From assembly GCF_011455875.1 (NCBI RefSeq), contig NZ_CP015031.1, forward strand, positions 1,469,405 through 1,533,404: a stretch of DNA of 64,000 nt. The letters run 5' to 3'. Source of the DNA: Basfia succiniciproducens. Its GTDB lineage: Bacteria > Pseudomonadota > Gammaproteobacteria > Enterobacterales > Pasteurellaceae. This document shows, piece after piece, positions 8,159-19,161 of the stretch (position 1 is the first letter of the stretch; each line of letters starts with the position of its first letter). The position numbers were made by a program, and so were the translations under genes. Below the pieces are notes generated by a model. It did no database searches. It was not told the origin of the DNA and saw only the letters and a program-made list of their open reading frames with translations.

Positions 8159-9097
8159 ATGAAAAAATTTGCAATGGTTTTCCCGGGTCAGGGATCGCAA
8201 TCAGTAGGTATGCTGGCTGAACTTGCCGAACAATTTCCCGTTGTTCAAGAAACCTTTAAACAAGCTTCCGAAGTCTTAGGTTATGACTTATGGCAACTCG
8301 TGCAACAAGGTCCTGCCGAAGAACTTAACAAAACCTGGCAAACTCAGCCCGCACTTTTAGCAGCTTCAGTGGCAATTTACCGTATTTGGCAACAACAATA
8401 CCCGGAATTAAAACCCGAAGTGATGGCCGGCCATAGCTTGGGTGAATATTCCGCTTTAGTTTGCGCAGGCGTTATTGATTTTCAGGATGCTATTAAATTA
8501 GTTGAATTACGCGGTAAATTAATGCAACAAGCCGTGCCGGAAGGTACAGGCGCAATGTACGCAATCATCGGTTTAGATAACGAATCTATTATTAACGCCT
8601 GTAAAGCCGCCGAACAAGGCGAAGTGGTTTCCGCAGTAAACTTTAACTCTCCTGGACAAGTTGTTATTGCCGGTAGCAAAGCCGCTGTCGAGCGTGCCGC
8701 AGCTGCTTGTAAAGAAGCTGGCGCAAAACGTGCGTTACCATTAGCGGTAAGTGTTCCTTCTCATTGCGCATTGATGAAACCGGCGGCGGATCAGCTTGCG
8801 GTTTCCTTAGAAAGTATTTCGTTCAAAGCGCCTGAAATTGCCGTTATCAACAATGTCGACGTGAAAGCGGAAAATGATGCAGAAGCAATTCGAACCGCCC
8901 TTGTTCGCCAACTTTACAGCCCTGTTCGTTGGACTGAAATCGTTGAACGCATGGCTAAAAATAATATCGAAGTTTTACTTGAAATGGGACCGGGCAAAGT
9001 ATTAACCGGTTTAACCGGCCGAATCGTTAAAGAACTTTCGGCACAACAAGTAAATGATGCGAAATCATTAGAAACGGTAAAAGAAATTTTAGCTTAA
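8159..9097 (+). CDS. fabD: Malonyl-CoA:ACP transacylase FabD
   Basis: FabD moves malonyl from CoA to ACP. The 312-aa protein starts MKKFAMVFPGQGSQSVGM and has the active-site GHSLGEYSAL with Ser near residue 93. The conserved Arg lies in VELRGKLMQQA and the catalytic His in VPSHCALMKPA. The C-terminal EMGPGKVLTGLTGRI is typical. It is followed by a 90-bp gap before fabG, in which I see nothing certain. Confidence 0.97.
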   Translation: MKKFAMVFPGQGSQSVGMLAELAEQFPVVQETFKQASEVLGYDLWQLVQQGPAEELNKTWQTQPALLAASVAIYRIWQQQYPELKPEVMAGHSLGEYSALVCAGVIDFQDAIKLVELRGKLMQQAVPEGTGAMYAIIGLDNESIINACKAAEQGEVVSAVNFNSPGQVVIAGSKAAVERAAAACKEAGAKRALPLAVSVPSHCALMKPAADQLAVSLESISFKAPEIAVINNVDVKAENDAEAIRTALVRQLYSPVRWTEIVERMAKNNIEVLLEMGPGKVLTGLTGRIVKELSAQQVNDAKSLETVKEILA

Positions 9098-9187
9098 TTA
9101 TTCGTGGTGGGTTTTCGCCTGCCATTTACCAGGGTCTATTTATCCGGTGGTTTTTTAACCCCCGCCTACAAACGTTAGGAGACAAAT

Positions 9188-9916
9188 ATGCAAGGCAAAA
9201 TCGCATTAGTAACAGGCGCAACCCGCGGTATCGGTCGCGCGATTGCGGAAGAATTAGCGACAAAAGGCGCTTTTGTTATTGGTACCGCAACATCAGAAAA
9301 AGGAGCGGAAAGTATTTCCGCTTATTTAGGTGAAAAAGGCAAAGGTTTCGTGTTAAACGTAGCTGATCAGGAATCTATCGAATCCGTTTTGGAACAAATC
9401 AAAAAAGAATTCGGTGATATTGATATCCTTGTAAATAATGCGGGCATTACCCGTGACAACCTGTTAATGCGCATGAAAGATGACGAATGGTTTGACATTA
9501 TTCAAACCAACCTCACTTCCGTTTATCGCTTATCTAAAGCGATGTTGCGTACTATGATGAAAAAACGTTTCGGCCGTATTATCACTATCGGTTCGGTTGT
9601 CGGTTCAAGCGGTAACCCGGGTCAGTCCAATTACTGCGCGGCAAAAGCCGGTTTAATCGGTTTCAGTAAAGGGCTTGCCAAGGAAGTGGCGTCTCGTGGA
9701 ATTACGGTAAACGTTGTTGCTCCGGGCTTTATTGCAACCGACATGACAGAAGTATTAACAGAAGAGCAAAAAGCGGGGATTTTAACTAATGTTCCTGCCG
9801 GTCATTTAGGTGAACCTAAAGATATTGCCAAAGCGGTTGCTTTCCTTGCATCCGAAGATGCGGGCTATATTACCGGAACTACTTTACACGTAAACGGCGG
9901 CTTATATATGGCATAA
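9188..9916 (+). CDS. fabG: 3-oxoacyl-ACP reductase FabG
   Basis: FabG is the NADPH-dependent reductase of the first reductive step in fatty acid elongation. The 242-aa short-chain dehydrogenase has the cofactor motif TGATRGIGRAI, NNAGITRDN, catalytic Ser in TIGSVVGSSGNPG, and the Tyr/Lys pair in SNYCAAKAGLIG (YxxxK). GTTAGGAGACAAAT ahead of the ATG is a good ribosome site. Confidence 0.97.
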   Translation: MQGKIALVTGATRGIGRAIAEELATKGAFVIGTATSEKGAESISAYLGEKGKGFVLNVADQESIESVLEQIKKEFGDIDILVNNAGITRDNLLMRMKDDEWFDIIQTNLTSVYRLSKAMLRTMMKKRFGRIITIGSVVGSSGNPGQSNYCAAKAGLIGFSKGLAKEVASRGITVNVVAPGFIATDMTEVLTEEQKAGILTNVPAGHLGEPKDIAKAVAFLASEDAGYITGTTLHVNGGLYMA

Positions 9917-10176
9917 TTTTATTCTTATTCCGTTCCGAAAACAGAAAAAGGATAAAAAGCATGGCAAAGCATTAGTCTTAATGCTAGAATTAACCTTGCT
10001 ATAACGTGAGTTACGCAACAGCGTATGCAAAAACGTAACTGATTTCTAACCGTTTGTATGTTCCAATTTGTTTGTATTGTGGTTTGACCACGCAAAGAAA
10101 TAGCTTGCAAGTTTTGGAAAAATACATACACTATTTACCTTATCGCATTGGGCGAGAACTACAATAGGAAAAAAAA
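9917..10176 (+). other. Structured 260-bp leader between fabG and acpP
   Basis: No gene was recognised. The stretch has inverted repeat AGTTACG (10009-10015) with CGTAACT (10034-10040), and a tight hairpin GTGGT-TTG-ACCAC (10079-10091). There is a possible -10 TATAAC near 10000-10005. It probably holds a separate promoter and 5' leader for acpP, which is usually expressed far above its neighbours. Confidence 0.4.
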
Positions 10177-10407
10177 ATGAGCATTGAAGAACGCGTAAAA
10201 AAAATCATTGTTGATCAATTAGGTGTTAAAGAAGAAGAAGTTAAATCCGAAGCGTCTTTCATCGAAGACTTAGGTGCCGACTCTTTAGACACAGTTGAAT
10301 TAGTAATGGCTTTAGAAGAAGAATTCGATATCGAAATTCCTGATGAAGAAGCTGAAAAAATTACAACGGTTCAATCAGCAATTGATTACGTTCAAAACAA
10401 TCAATAA
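10177..10407 (+). CDS. acpP: Acyl carrier protein
   Basis: A 76-aa acidic helical protein with the phosphopantetheine attachment motif [10 protein letters not shown], Ser near residue 37. It carries growing acyl chains for FabH, FabD, FabG, PlsX and LpxD, all in this window. ATAGGAAAAAAA precedes the ATG. fabF, usually next in line, is absent; a strong terminator follows instead. Confidence 0.98.
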   Translation: MSIEERVKKIIVDQLGVKEEEVKSEASFIEDLGADSLDTVELVMALEEEFDIEIPDEEAEKITTVQSAIDYVQNNQ

Positions 10408-10414
10408 TTAATTC

Positions 10415-10446
10415 ATTAAGGCGGTAATAACCGCCTTAATTTTTTA
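10415..10446 (+). terminator. Intrinsic terminator of the fab operon
   Basis: An 11-bp perfect stem, ATTAAGGCGGT (10415-10425) with ACCGCCTTAAT (10430-10440), has a 4-nt loop and is followed by a T-run to 10446. It ends the yceD-acpP operon before dcuB. Confidence 0.9.
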
Positions 10447-10519
10447 TCTCATTCTCCCCCCTTTCATCTTTTTGTGTTATCCCTGAATAGCTAAAAAATA
10501 ACCAACTTATTACATTTTT

Positions 10520-10533
10520 TTGATTTAAATAAA
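10520..10533 (+). promoter_or_regulatory. Candidate FNR box upstream of dcuB
   Basis: TTGAT-TTAA-ATAAA matches the FNR consensus TTGAT-N4-ATCAA at 9 of 10 fixed positions. It lies about 107-120 bp before the dcuB start, a plausible distance for anaerobic activation. The region is very AT-rich, so chance similarity is possible. Confidence 0.4.
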
Positions 10534-10639
10534 ACTTTTATAAGAATCCTGTAATAAATGAATTAAATCAATTGAAAGCATTTCTAATTCACGTATCATT
10601 TGCGTAGTTTTTAAAAATAACTCTTTCGGGGAATTAATC

Positions 10640-11989
10640 ATGCTTTATTTAGAATTTCTGTTTCTATTATTAATGCTTTATACGGGTAGCCGTTTCGGCG
10701 GTATTGGTCTTGGGGTAATTTCAGGTATCGGGCTGGTTATTGAAGTATTCATACTTCGTATGCCGTTAGGTAAAGCGCCAATTGATGTAATGCTTGTAAT
10801 CTTAGCTGTAGTAACTTGTGCCTCCATACTTGAAGCGGCCGGCGGTTTAAAATATATGTTACAAATTGCAGAACGCGTACTGCGCAGTAACCCAAAACGC
10901 GTAACTATTTTAGCGCCGATGGTAACTTACGTAATGACATTCATGTTAGGTACCGGTCACTCAGTTTACTCCGTAATGCCGATCATCGGTGATATCGCGT
11001 TAAAAAACAAAATCCGTCCGGAACGTCCGATGGCGGTTTCATCCGTAGCTTCGCAATTAGCTATTACATCCAGCCCGTTATCCGCGGCAATTGCTTATTA
11101 TTTAACGCAAATCACTAAAATGCCGGGCTATGAACATATCACATTGTTGAACATTATTTCAGTGACCGTTCCGGCAACTTTCGTCGGTACTATGGCAATG
11201 GCGCTTTACAGCTTACGTCGCGGTAAAGAATTGGAAGATGATCCGGAATATCAACGTCGTTTAAAAGATCCGACTTGGCGCGATCGTATTTTAAATACGA
11301 CTGCAACCTCTTTAGATGCGGAATTACCTCGTTCGGCAAAAATGGCGGTATGGTTATTCGTACTTTCGCTTGTTACCGTTGTAGTCATCGCAATGCTTCC
11401 TGAAATCCGCACAGTAGGTGTGCCGGTGGATGGCAAACCGGTGAAAGCGATTTCTATGTCATTCATTATCCAAATGATGATGCTCTGTTTCGGCGGTATT
11501 ATCTTAATCGCAACCAAAACCAATCCGCAATCCGTACCAAACGGTGTGGTGTTTAAATCAGGTATGGTGGCATGTATCGCAATTTACGGTATTGCATGGA
11601 TGAGTGATACATACTTCTCATACGCAATGCCTGAATTCAAAGCGGCGGTAACTACTATGGTTGAAAGCTATCCTTGGACATTCGCTTTCGCTCTATTTGC
11701 CGTATCCGTAGTAATCAACAGCCAGGCGGCAACCGCGGTAATGATGTTGCCAGTAGGTATCAGCTTAGGCTTACCGGCGCCCGTATTAGTCGGTTTAATC
11801 CCGGCGACTTACGCGTACTTCTTCATTCCTAACTATCCGTCAGATATCGCAACCGTGAACTTTGACGTAACGGGTACAACCAAAATCGGTAAATACTACT
11901 TCAACCACAGCTTCATGATACCGGGTCTTATCGGTGTAACCACAGCTTGTTTGGTAGGTTATGCCTTAGCTCATATGATTATTGTTTAA
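10640..11989 (+). CDS. dcuB: Anaerobic C4-dicarboxylate antiporter, DcuA/DcuB family
   Basis: A 449-aa polytopic inner-membrane protein of the Dcu family, which exchanges fumarate or malate for succinate during anaerobic growth. Conserved segments are GKAPIDVMLVI near residues 44-54, MLGTGHSVYSVMPII, KIRPERPMAVSSVASQLAI, VINSQAATAVMMLPV, and the C-terminal NYPSDIATVNFD...NHSFMIPGLIGV. The 446-aa DcuB of E. coli aligns along its whole length. GGGGAA is the ribosome site. Transcribed alone, between a terminator on each side. DcuA cannot be fully excluded. Confidence 0.9.
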   Translation: MLYLEFLFLLLMLYTGSRFGGIGLGVISGIGLVIEVFILRMPLGKAPIDVMLVILAVVTCASILEAAGGLKYMLQIAERVLRSNPKRVTILAPMVTYVMTFMLGTGHSVYSVMPIIGDIALKNKIRPERPMAVSSVASQLAITSSPLSAAIAYYLTQITKMPGYEHITLLNIISVTVPATFVGTMAMALYSLRRGKELEDDPEYQRRLKDPTWRDRILNTTATSLDAELPRSAKMAVWLFVLSLVTVVVIAMLPEIRTVGVPVDGKPVKAISMSFIIQMMMLCFGGIILIATKTNPQSVPNGVVFKSGMVACIAIYGIAWMSDTYFSYAMPEFKAAVTTMVESYPWTFAFALFAVSVVINSQAATAVMMLPVGISLGLPAPVLVGLIPATYAYFFIPNYPSDIATVNFDVTGTTKIGKYYFNHSFMIPGLIGVTTACLVGYALAHMIIV

Positions 11990-12011
11990 TTTAATCAAAC
12001 AATATCATCTT

Positions 12012-12055
12012 AAAAGTGCGGTCAAAATTTTCAAAGTTTTGACCGCACTTTTTAT
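12012..12055. terminator. Bidirectional terminator made of an inverted USS pair
   Basis: AAGTGCGGT (12014-12022) and ACCGCACTT (12042-12050) form the stem, with a partly complementary AT-rich loop, and are followed by T-runs on both strands. It separates the convergent dcuB (+) and hda (-). Both arms are DNA uptake signals. Confidence 0.85.
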
Positions 12056-12058
12056 TGT

Positions 12059-12757
12059 TTAAAGTCCGAGAGTTTCTTTCACGAAAGGAATGGTGAGTTT
12101 GCGCTGCGCTTGCAAGGAAGCCTTATCCAATTTAAGCAAAGCGTCAAATAAGGTGTGCATATCGCGGTCTAAACGTTTTAATAGAAAATTTGCCGTTTCA
12201 TCAGGCAATTCAATCCCGCGTTCATGGGCATTACGTTGTAAGACCAGAATTTTTTCTTCATCGGTAAATACATTAAGATGATAAATTTCGCCCCAGGTTA
12301 AACGTGAAGCAAGATCAGGCAACTTAATCGACAATGCGTTAGGCGATTGATTGGCACTGATTAATAATAAAGTATTTTCTTTTTCTTTAATGCGGTTAAA
12401 CAAATCAAAAATCGCGATTTCCCATTCTTCATTACCAACCACAAGCTGTAAGTCATCAAGACATACCGCATCCTGGTATTCCAGATTTTCTAAAACTGCG
12501 GGAGAAAAATACTGAGATTTGCTTAAAGGTACATAAATTGCAGGGCGATTCTGCAATAAAAATTGATTAGACACCGCTTTCAATAAGTGGCTTTTACCGC
12601 TTCCTTCGGCGCCCCATACATAAAAGAATTGCTGTTTAAGGCAGGCAATATTTTTAGATAAAGAATCAACCAGCAGATCATTATGACCTACAAAAAAATT
12701 ATCCAGGGTTTCGTCGTCAATTTGATGAATCGGTAAAGGAAGTTGATGCTCTGACAA
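12059..12757 (-). CDS. hda: DnaA regulatory inactivator Hda
   Basis: Hda works with the DNA sliding clamp to stimulate ATP hydrolysis by DnaA after initiation, so preventing re-replication. The 232-aa protein has a short N-terminal clamp-binding-type segment (HQLPLPIH), Walker A WGAEGSGKSHLLKAV near residues 49-63, Walker B AVCLDDLQLV, and an AAA+ lid with LASRLTWGEIYHL. It follows upp-uraA on the minus strand, as in E. coli, with an 82-bp gap. Confidence 0.93.
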   Translation of the reverse strand: MSEHQLPLPIHQIDDETLDNFFVGHNDLLVDSLSKNIACLKQQFFYVWGAEGSGKSHLLKAVSNQFLLQNRPAIYVPLSKSQYFSPAVLENLEYQDAVCLDDLQLVVGNEEWEIAIFDLFNRIKEKENTLLLISANQSPNALSIKLPDLASRLTWGEIYHLNVFTDEEKILVLQRNAHERGIELPDETANFLLKRLDRDMHTLFDALLKLDKASLQAQRKLTIPFVKETLGL

Positions 12758-12839
12758 AAAATAATCCTAACTAAAATAAATGAGGTAAGAATATAGCTGA
12801 AAAAAATAGGGTTAGGCAAGGCCCAACCCCATTTTTTAT

Positions 12840-14081
12840 TTATTCCATCTGATTTTTTGCTTTCGGTAACAACAGGTTCAATACAATGGCGACCACCGCA
12901 CATAAGCTGATACCTTTGAGAGAAAGCTCTCCCACATTCACAAACATACCGCCGATACCAAAGGTCATCACTACCGAAATAATACAGAGGTTACGGGCTT
13001 CCGTTACATCCACTTTATCGCGAATTAAGGTACTCATCCCTACCACCGCAATCGAACCGAACACTAACATCATAATACCGCCCATAACGATAGTCGGAAT
13101 GGTTGATAAAAATGCGCCGACTTTGCCACAGAATGAAATACCGATTGCCCAAACCGCCGCCCAGGTCATAATATTCGGGTTGAAATTGCGGGTTAACATA
13201 ACCGCACCGGTGACTTCCGCATAAGTCGTATTCGGCGGACCACCCAATAAAGAGGCGGCTGTTGTCGCCACACCGTCGCCTAATAAAGTGCGGTGTAAGC
13301 CGGGTTTACGAATAAAATCCTTGCCGGTAACGGAACTGATCGCCATGATACCGCCGACATGCTCAACGGCAGGTGCAATAGCGATTGGTAATAAGTATAA
13401 AATCGCTTCCAGTTTAAATTCCGGCGTAGTGATCTCCGGTAAGCTGAACCAAGGTGCGTTCAATACGGGTTGAAAATCAATTAAACCTAAGAACAAACAC
13501 AAAATATAACCGACCGCTATCCCGAACATAATAGGAATCAGCTTCATCATGCCCTTAGAGAAAATCGCGACACACAAGGTAGTAAGCAAAGTAACCATGG
13601 AAACCAACACCGCGTCGTTATAGCTATAAGCACTATTTTTGCCAAGCGCCATATCTACTGCGGTAGGTGCCAAACCCATACCAATAATAATGATAACAGG
13701 GCCGACCACAACCGGTGGAAAAATGCGTTGCAAAGCGCCAGCTCCGCGCATCTTAACCAAGGCGCTTAATGCGACATAAACCAGCCCCGCAAAAGCAAGC
13801 CCGCCCATAGTGACTGCGATACCCCAGGTTTGAATACCGTATTGCATCGGTGCAATAAAGGCAAATGAAGAGGCCAAAAAAATAGGAACCTGTTTTCCGG
13901 TACATAACTGGAATAACAATGTTCCTATCCCTGCGGTTAACAATGCCGTATTTGCATTTAACCCGGTAATTAACGGCACTAATACCAATGCGCCAAATGC
14001 CACGAATAGCATTTGCAAACCTACAAAGGCTTGTTTCGCTTTACTCTGCACCTCAATCGGTGCGTTTGTTTGATTTGTCAT
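12840..14081 (-). CDS. uraA: Uracil permease UraA
   Basis: A 413-aa nucleobase:cation symporter-2 family protein with about 12-14 predicted membrane segments. It imports uracil with protons. Family signs are PVVVGPVIIIIGMGLAPTAV, AIAPAVEHVGGIMAIS (the NCS2 signature region with Glu and His) and GGPPNTTYAEVTGAVMLTRN. It lies 43 bp downstream of upp, forming the usual uracil uptake-and-salvage pair. Confidence 0.95.
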   Translation of the reverse strand: MTNQTNAPIEVQSKAKQAFVGLQMLFVAFGALVLVPLITGLNANTALLTAGIGTLLFQLCTGKQVPIFLASSFAFIAPMQYGIQTWGIAVTMGGLAFAGLVYVALSALVKMRGAGALQRIFPPVVVGPVIIIIGMGLAPTAVDMALGKNSAYSYNDAVLVSMVTLLTTLCVAIFSKGMMKLIPIMFGIAVGYILCLFLGLIDFQPVLNAPWFSLPEITTPEFKLEAILYLLPIAIAPAVEHVGGIMAISSVTGKDFIRKPGLHRTLLGDGVATTAASLLGGPPNTTYAEVTGAVMLTRNFNPNIMTWAAVWAIGISFCGKVGAFLSTIPTIVMGGIMMLVFGSIAVVGMSTLIRDKVDVTEARNLCIISVVMTFGIGGMFVNVGELSLKGISLCAVVAIVLNLLLPKAKNQME

Positions 14082-14124
14082 GTAAGTTTTAACTCTCTGA
14101 TTAAAATTAACTTGAAACTAAAAA

Positions 14125-14751
14125 TTATTTTGTGCCGAAAATTTTATCGCCCGCATCACCAAGACCCGGAATAATGTAACCGTCTTGATTTAAATGATCA
14201 TCAATTGAGGCGGTATACAATTCGATATCCGGATGGGCGGATTCCAACGCTTTAATACCTTCCGGCGCCGCAACTAAAACCAATACTTTAATGTGTTTGC
14301 AGCCCTTTTGTTTTAATAAGTCAATGGTTGCAATCATAGAGCCGCCGGTTGCCAACATCGGATCAACAACGATAGCTAAACGTTCTTCAATGTCACTGGC
14401 TAATTTTTGGAAATAAGGAACCGGTTCTAAGGTTTCCTCGTCACGATACATACCCACAACACTGATACGCGCGCTCGGAATGTGTTCTAACACACCATCC
14501 ATCATACCGAGCCCCGCACGTAAGATCGGTACTACCGTTACTTTTTTGCCTTTAATGCGTTGAACTTCAACCGGACCACACCAACCTTCAATCGTCACAA
14601 TTTCCGTTTCTAAATCCGCCGTTGCTTCATAAGTCAGCAAACTTCCCACTTCAGTCGCTAATTCACGGAAATGTTTTGTACTTACATCAGCCGCACGCAT
14701 TAAGCCTAATTTATGTTTCACTAAAGGGTGTTTAACTTCAACTAGTTTCAT
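14125..14751 (-). CDS. upp: Uracil phosphoribosyltransferase
   Basis: Upp converts uracil and PRPP to UMP. The 208-aa protein starts [19 protein letters not shown]. It carries [15 protein letters not shown], the PRPP loop [16 protein letters not shown] near residues 128-143, and the uracil-binding C-terminal [17 protein letters not shown]. First gene of the upp-uraA-hda unit. Confidence 0.97.
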   Translation of the reverse strand: MKLVEVKHPLVKHKLGLMRAADVSTKHFRELATEVGSLLTYEATADLETEIVTIEGWCGPVEVQRIKGKKVTVVPILRAGLGMMDGVLEHIPSARISVVGMYRDEETLEPVPYFQKLASDIEERLAIVVDPMLATGGSMIATIDLLKQKGCKHIKVLVLVAAPEGIKALESAHPDIELYTASIDDHLNQDGYIIPGLGDAGDKIFGTK

Positions 14752-14848
14752 AAGACATTCCTTAATCTAATTTATTTAAAAAATCAGTAAATTTTAAATC
14801 AGAACAATTTAAATTAACAGGGGCTAACCCCGTTATTTTTTCCCGATA

Positions 14849-14891
14849 AAAAAGTGCGGTCGAAATTTTGAAATTTTTGACCGCACTTTTA
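14849..14891. terminator. Terminator of the his operon, inverted USS pair
   Basis: AAGTGCGGT (14852-14860) pairs with ACCGCACTT (14880-14888) with AT-rich complementary inner bases. On the minus strand it ends in a run of T. It lies 6 bp downstream of the hisIE stop and separates the his operon from upp. Confidence 0.8.
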
Positions 14892-14896
14892 AACCA

Positions 14897-15538
14897 TTAT
14901 TTATTGGAACCCTCTGGGTGCAAACCAATACCTTGATGGCGTTCTTTTAATTTATCAATTACGTCTCCCCATTCAAGGTTTTGCTCGTGCAACATCACCG
15001 TTAAGTGATAAATTAAATCCGCCGTTTCCGAAACAATTTCACCTTTATCTTTAGACAAGGCGGCAAGAGCGGTTTCAACCCCTTCTTCCCCGACTTTCTG
15101 GGCAATTTTTTTGGTGCCTTTAGCATAAAGCGTTGCGGTATAAGAGCTTTCCGGATCGGCAAATTTACGCTCTGCCAACACACGCTCTAACTTGGCAAAC
15201 CAAGTCCAATCACCTTCGCTTTGTGCTGCAAACTGATGGAAACAGCTCTCTTCTCCCGTGTGGCAAGTGGGACCGATCGGATCCGCTAAAATCAATAACG
15301 TATCGTTATCGCAATCCAAACTCATATCCACCACATTTAAGAAATTGCCTGAAGTTTCGCCTTTTGTCCATAAACGCTGTTTAGTACGCGAGAAAAAGGT
15401 CACCACTTTTTCATCACAGGTTTTTGCTAAGGCTTCTTGGTTCATATAGCCCAACATTAACACTTCGCAGGTTTGGAAGTGTTGGATGATGACGGGGAGG
15501 AGGTTATCGACTTTTTGCCAGTTGATTTTATTTTGCAT
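14897..15538 (-). CDS. hisI: Bifunctional phosphoribosyl-AMP cyclohydrolase / phosphoribosyl-ATP pyrophosphatase
   Basis: HisIE carries out steps 2 and 3 of histidine synthesis. The N-terminal HisI part has [29 protein letters not shown], and the metal-binding Cys in DCDNDTLLI and [12 protein letters not shown]. The C-terminal HisE part (from about residue 115) has [15 protein letters not shown] and [17 protein letters not shown]. The fused 213-aa form is normal for gamma-proteobacteria. It is the last his gene, and unusually is 108 bp away from hisF because of an inserted repeat. Confidence 0.96.
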   Translation of the reverse strand: MQNKINWQKVDNLLPVIIQHFQTCEVLMLGYMNQEALAKTCDEKVVTFFSRTKQRLWTKGETSGNFLNVVDMSLDCDNDTLLILADPIGPTCHTGEESCFHQFAAQSEGDWTWFAKLERVLAERKFADPESSYTATLYAKGTKKIAQKVGEEGVETALAALSKDKGEIVSETADLIYHLTVMLHEQNLEWGDVIDKLKERHQGIGLHPEGSNK

Positions 15539-15575
15539 ATTTTTCCTTAATTTTAACCGCGTATATGTATTTTTA

Positions 15576-15644
15576 CGTAGGGACAGACTTTATGTCTGTC
15601 CAGCGTTGTTTATTTGACGGACAGGGATAAACCCTGTCCCTACG
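15576..15644. repeat. 69-bp MITE-like palindromic repeat between hisF and hisIE
   Basis: The element is bounded by perfect 11-bp terminal inverted repeats CGTAGGGACAG (15576-15586) and CTGTCCCTACG (15634-15644). Inside are two hairpins: GACAGAC/GTCTGTC (15582-15600) and GGACAGGG/CCCTGTCC (15619-15639). Its right end lies 2 bp from the hisF stop codon. It contains no gene. Confidence 0.75.
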
Positions 15645-15646
15645 AG

Positions 15647-17866
<2,220 letters not shown>

Positions 17867-17867
<1 letters not shown>

Positions 17868-18460
17868 TACAGATTCTCCACAAAGTTTTTCAACAACTGC
17901 GCGCCGTTTTTGCCGGAACGTTCCGGATGGAACTGTACGCCGTAGAAGTTTTTACAGCCTAACGCCGCACTAAAAGGCACACCGTAATCGCTGGTGGCGA
18001 TGGTATGTTCATTCGGCAACACCGCATAGCTATGCACAAAATAGAAGTGGCTGTCTTGTTCGATACCGGCAAATAGCGGGTGATCCTGCTCGTAACGCAC
18101 TTTGTTCCAGCCCATATGCGGCAGCGGTAAACCCGTATTCGGGATTAAATCCGTATGCCCGCTCATCAGGCTTAGGGTCGGTACATTACCTTCGCTGGAA
18201 TACTCCGTCATCAGCTGCATACCTAAACAGATACCGAGCATAGGTTGAGTGGCGTTTTGGATGGTTTCAATTAAATTGCGATCTTGCAAGATTTTCATCG
18301 CCGCCATCGCAGTGCCCACACCGGGCAATAGCAATTTATCCGCTGATTTGATAGTTGCAATATCACGGCTAATTTCCGCTTTAATATTTAAGCGGTCGAA
18401 TGCAAATTTTACAGATGACAGGTTTGCACAGCCTGTGTCGATGATTACTAGGTTGGTCAT
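17867..18460 (-). CDS. hisH: Imidazole glycerol phosphate synthase, glutaminase subunit HisH
   Basis: HisH hydrolyses glutamine and passes ammonia to HisF. The 197-aa class-I amidotransferase has LLPGVGTAMAAM, catalytic Cys in MLGICLGMQLM (about residue 77) and the His/Glu pair in GVQFHPERSGKNG. The gene is intact, but 54 nt of its 5' end recur at 20538-20591. In related species such as Haemophilus hisH directly follows hisB; here they are 5.3 kb apart. Confidence 0.96.
18394..18447. repeat. att-like direct repeat, hisH-internal copy
   Basis: The first 32 nt (18394-18425, starting GTCGAATGCAAATTTTACAG) are identical to 20538-20569, and similarity continues with a few mismatches to about 18447. 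The repeat covers most of the first 22 codons of hisH. The second copy has the same orientation, so the 2.1 kb between them is flanked by direct repeats. Confidence 0.85.
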
Positions 18461-18472
18461 ATAAATATATCT

Positions 18473-19009
18473 TTATTTTAATTTACCTAATGCTTTTGCT
18501 GCATTTGGATTTTGGAATGCTTTTATAGTTTCTAACTGAATTTCAGCCTGAATTTTGGGATCTAACGGTAACTTAGATAAAATAGCTTTTTCAACTAAAG
18601 TAGTTAATGGTTCACCGATAGCTTTCCTAAAATTAAAGCCTAATAATTGTAGAATTATAAAAGTTTCTTTTGAAACCACAGGAGACAAAATTCTAACTAC
18701 CTCATCAACATTTCCACCAGTAGCTTTAGCTAAATCTTGTAATTTAGGAATTAACTCTTGCGTAATGTAGTCAATTTCTTTATCAGCAATTTTCTGAGCC
18801 ATTAGTTCTTGTTGGTAAGCTTGGGAAATTTGCAATAATTCATTTTTATCCGAAATTAATTCCTGAATAATTTCTTCTAATTCATTTATTGTTTCTTTAT
18901 CATCTTTTTTGGCTTTACTTGCTTTAATTTTCGTAAAAATAGCTGACGCCGTGTTTTTAACTAATGCTTCAGATAACTTAACACCTAAATCAATTAATTG
19001 CTGATCCAT
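18473..19009 (-). CDS. Orphan helical / coiled-coil protein of unknown function
   Basis: I do not recognise this family. Start ATG 19009 is preferred to an upstream TTG at 19024 because GGAGA sits about 8 nt upstream; this gives 178 aa (MDQQLIDLGVKLSEALVKNT...). The sequence is Lys/Glu/Leu-rich and looks all-helical. A probable coiled coil spans roughly residues 35-85 (NELEEIIQELISDKNELLQI), and a more hydrophobic segment is FIILQLLGFNFRKAIG. There is no signal peptide or clear catalytic motif. Codon use is visibly more AT-rich than the his genes. It ends 12 bp upstream of hisH and lies between the hisH repeat copies, which suggests acquired cargo. Confidence 0.7.
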   Translation of the reverse strand: MDQQLIDLGVKLSEALVKNTASAIFTKIKASKAKKDDKETINELEEIIQELISDKNELLQISQAYQQELMAQKIADKEIDYITQELIPKLQDLAKATGGNVDEVVRILSPVVSKETFIILQLLGFNFRKAIGEPLTTLVEKAILSKLPLDPKIQAEIQLETIKAFQNPNAAKALGKLK

Positions 19010-19082
19010 ATAAACTTTCTCCAATTACAAGCGGTCAAATTCCCCAAAAACTTTGCAAAATTTCACCGCACTTCTATATTTA

Positions 19083-19120
19083 AAATCTCCCCCAACCCCT
19101 CTTTACAAAAGAGAGGAGCT
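19083..19120 (+). repeat. Intergenic repeat (ATCTCCCC...CCCCTCTTT type), copy A
   Basis: The sequence reads ATCTCCCCCAACCCCTCTTT followed by ACAAAAGAGAGGAG, with an internal hairpin CTCTTT/AAAGAG. The same element occurs inverted at 20375-20411 and in this orientation at 27343-27379. Copies A and B bracket IS copy 2. A USS (19065-19073) lies just to the left. Confidence 0.65.
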
Positions 19121-19161
19121 AATTCAAGGAGCTCATACTCAATTCGACTTGTAGTGGTCAA

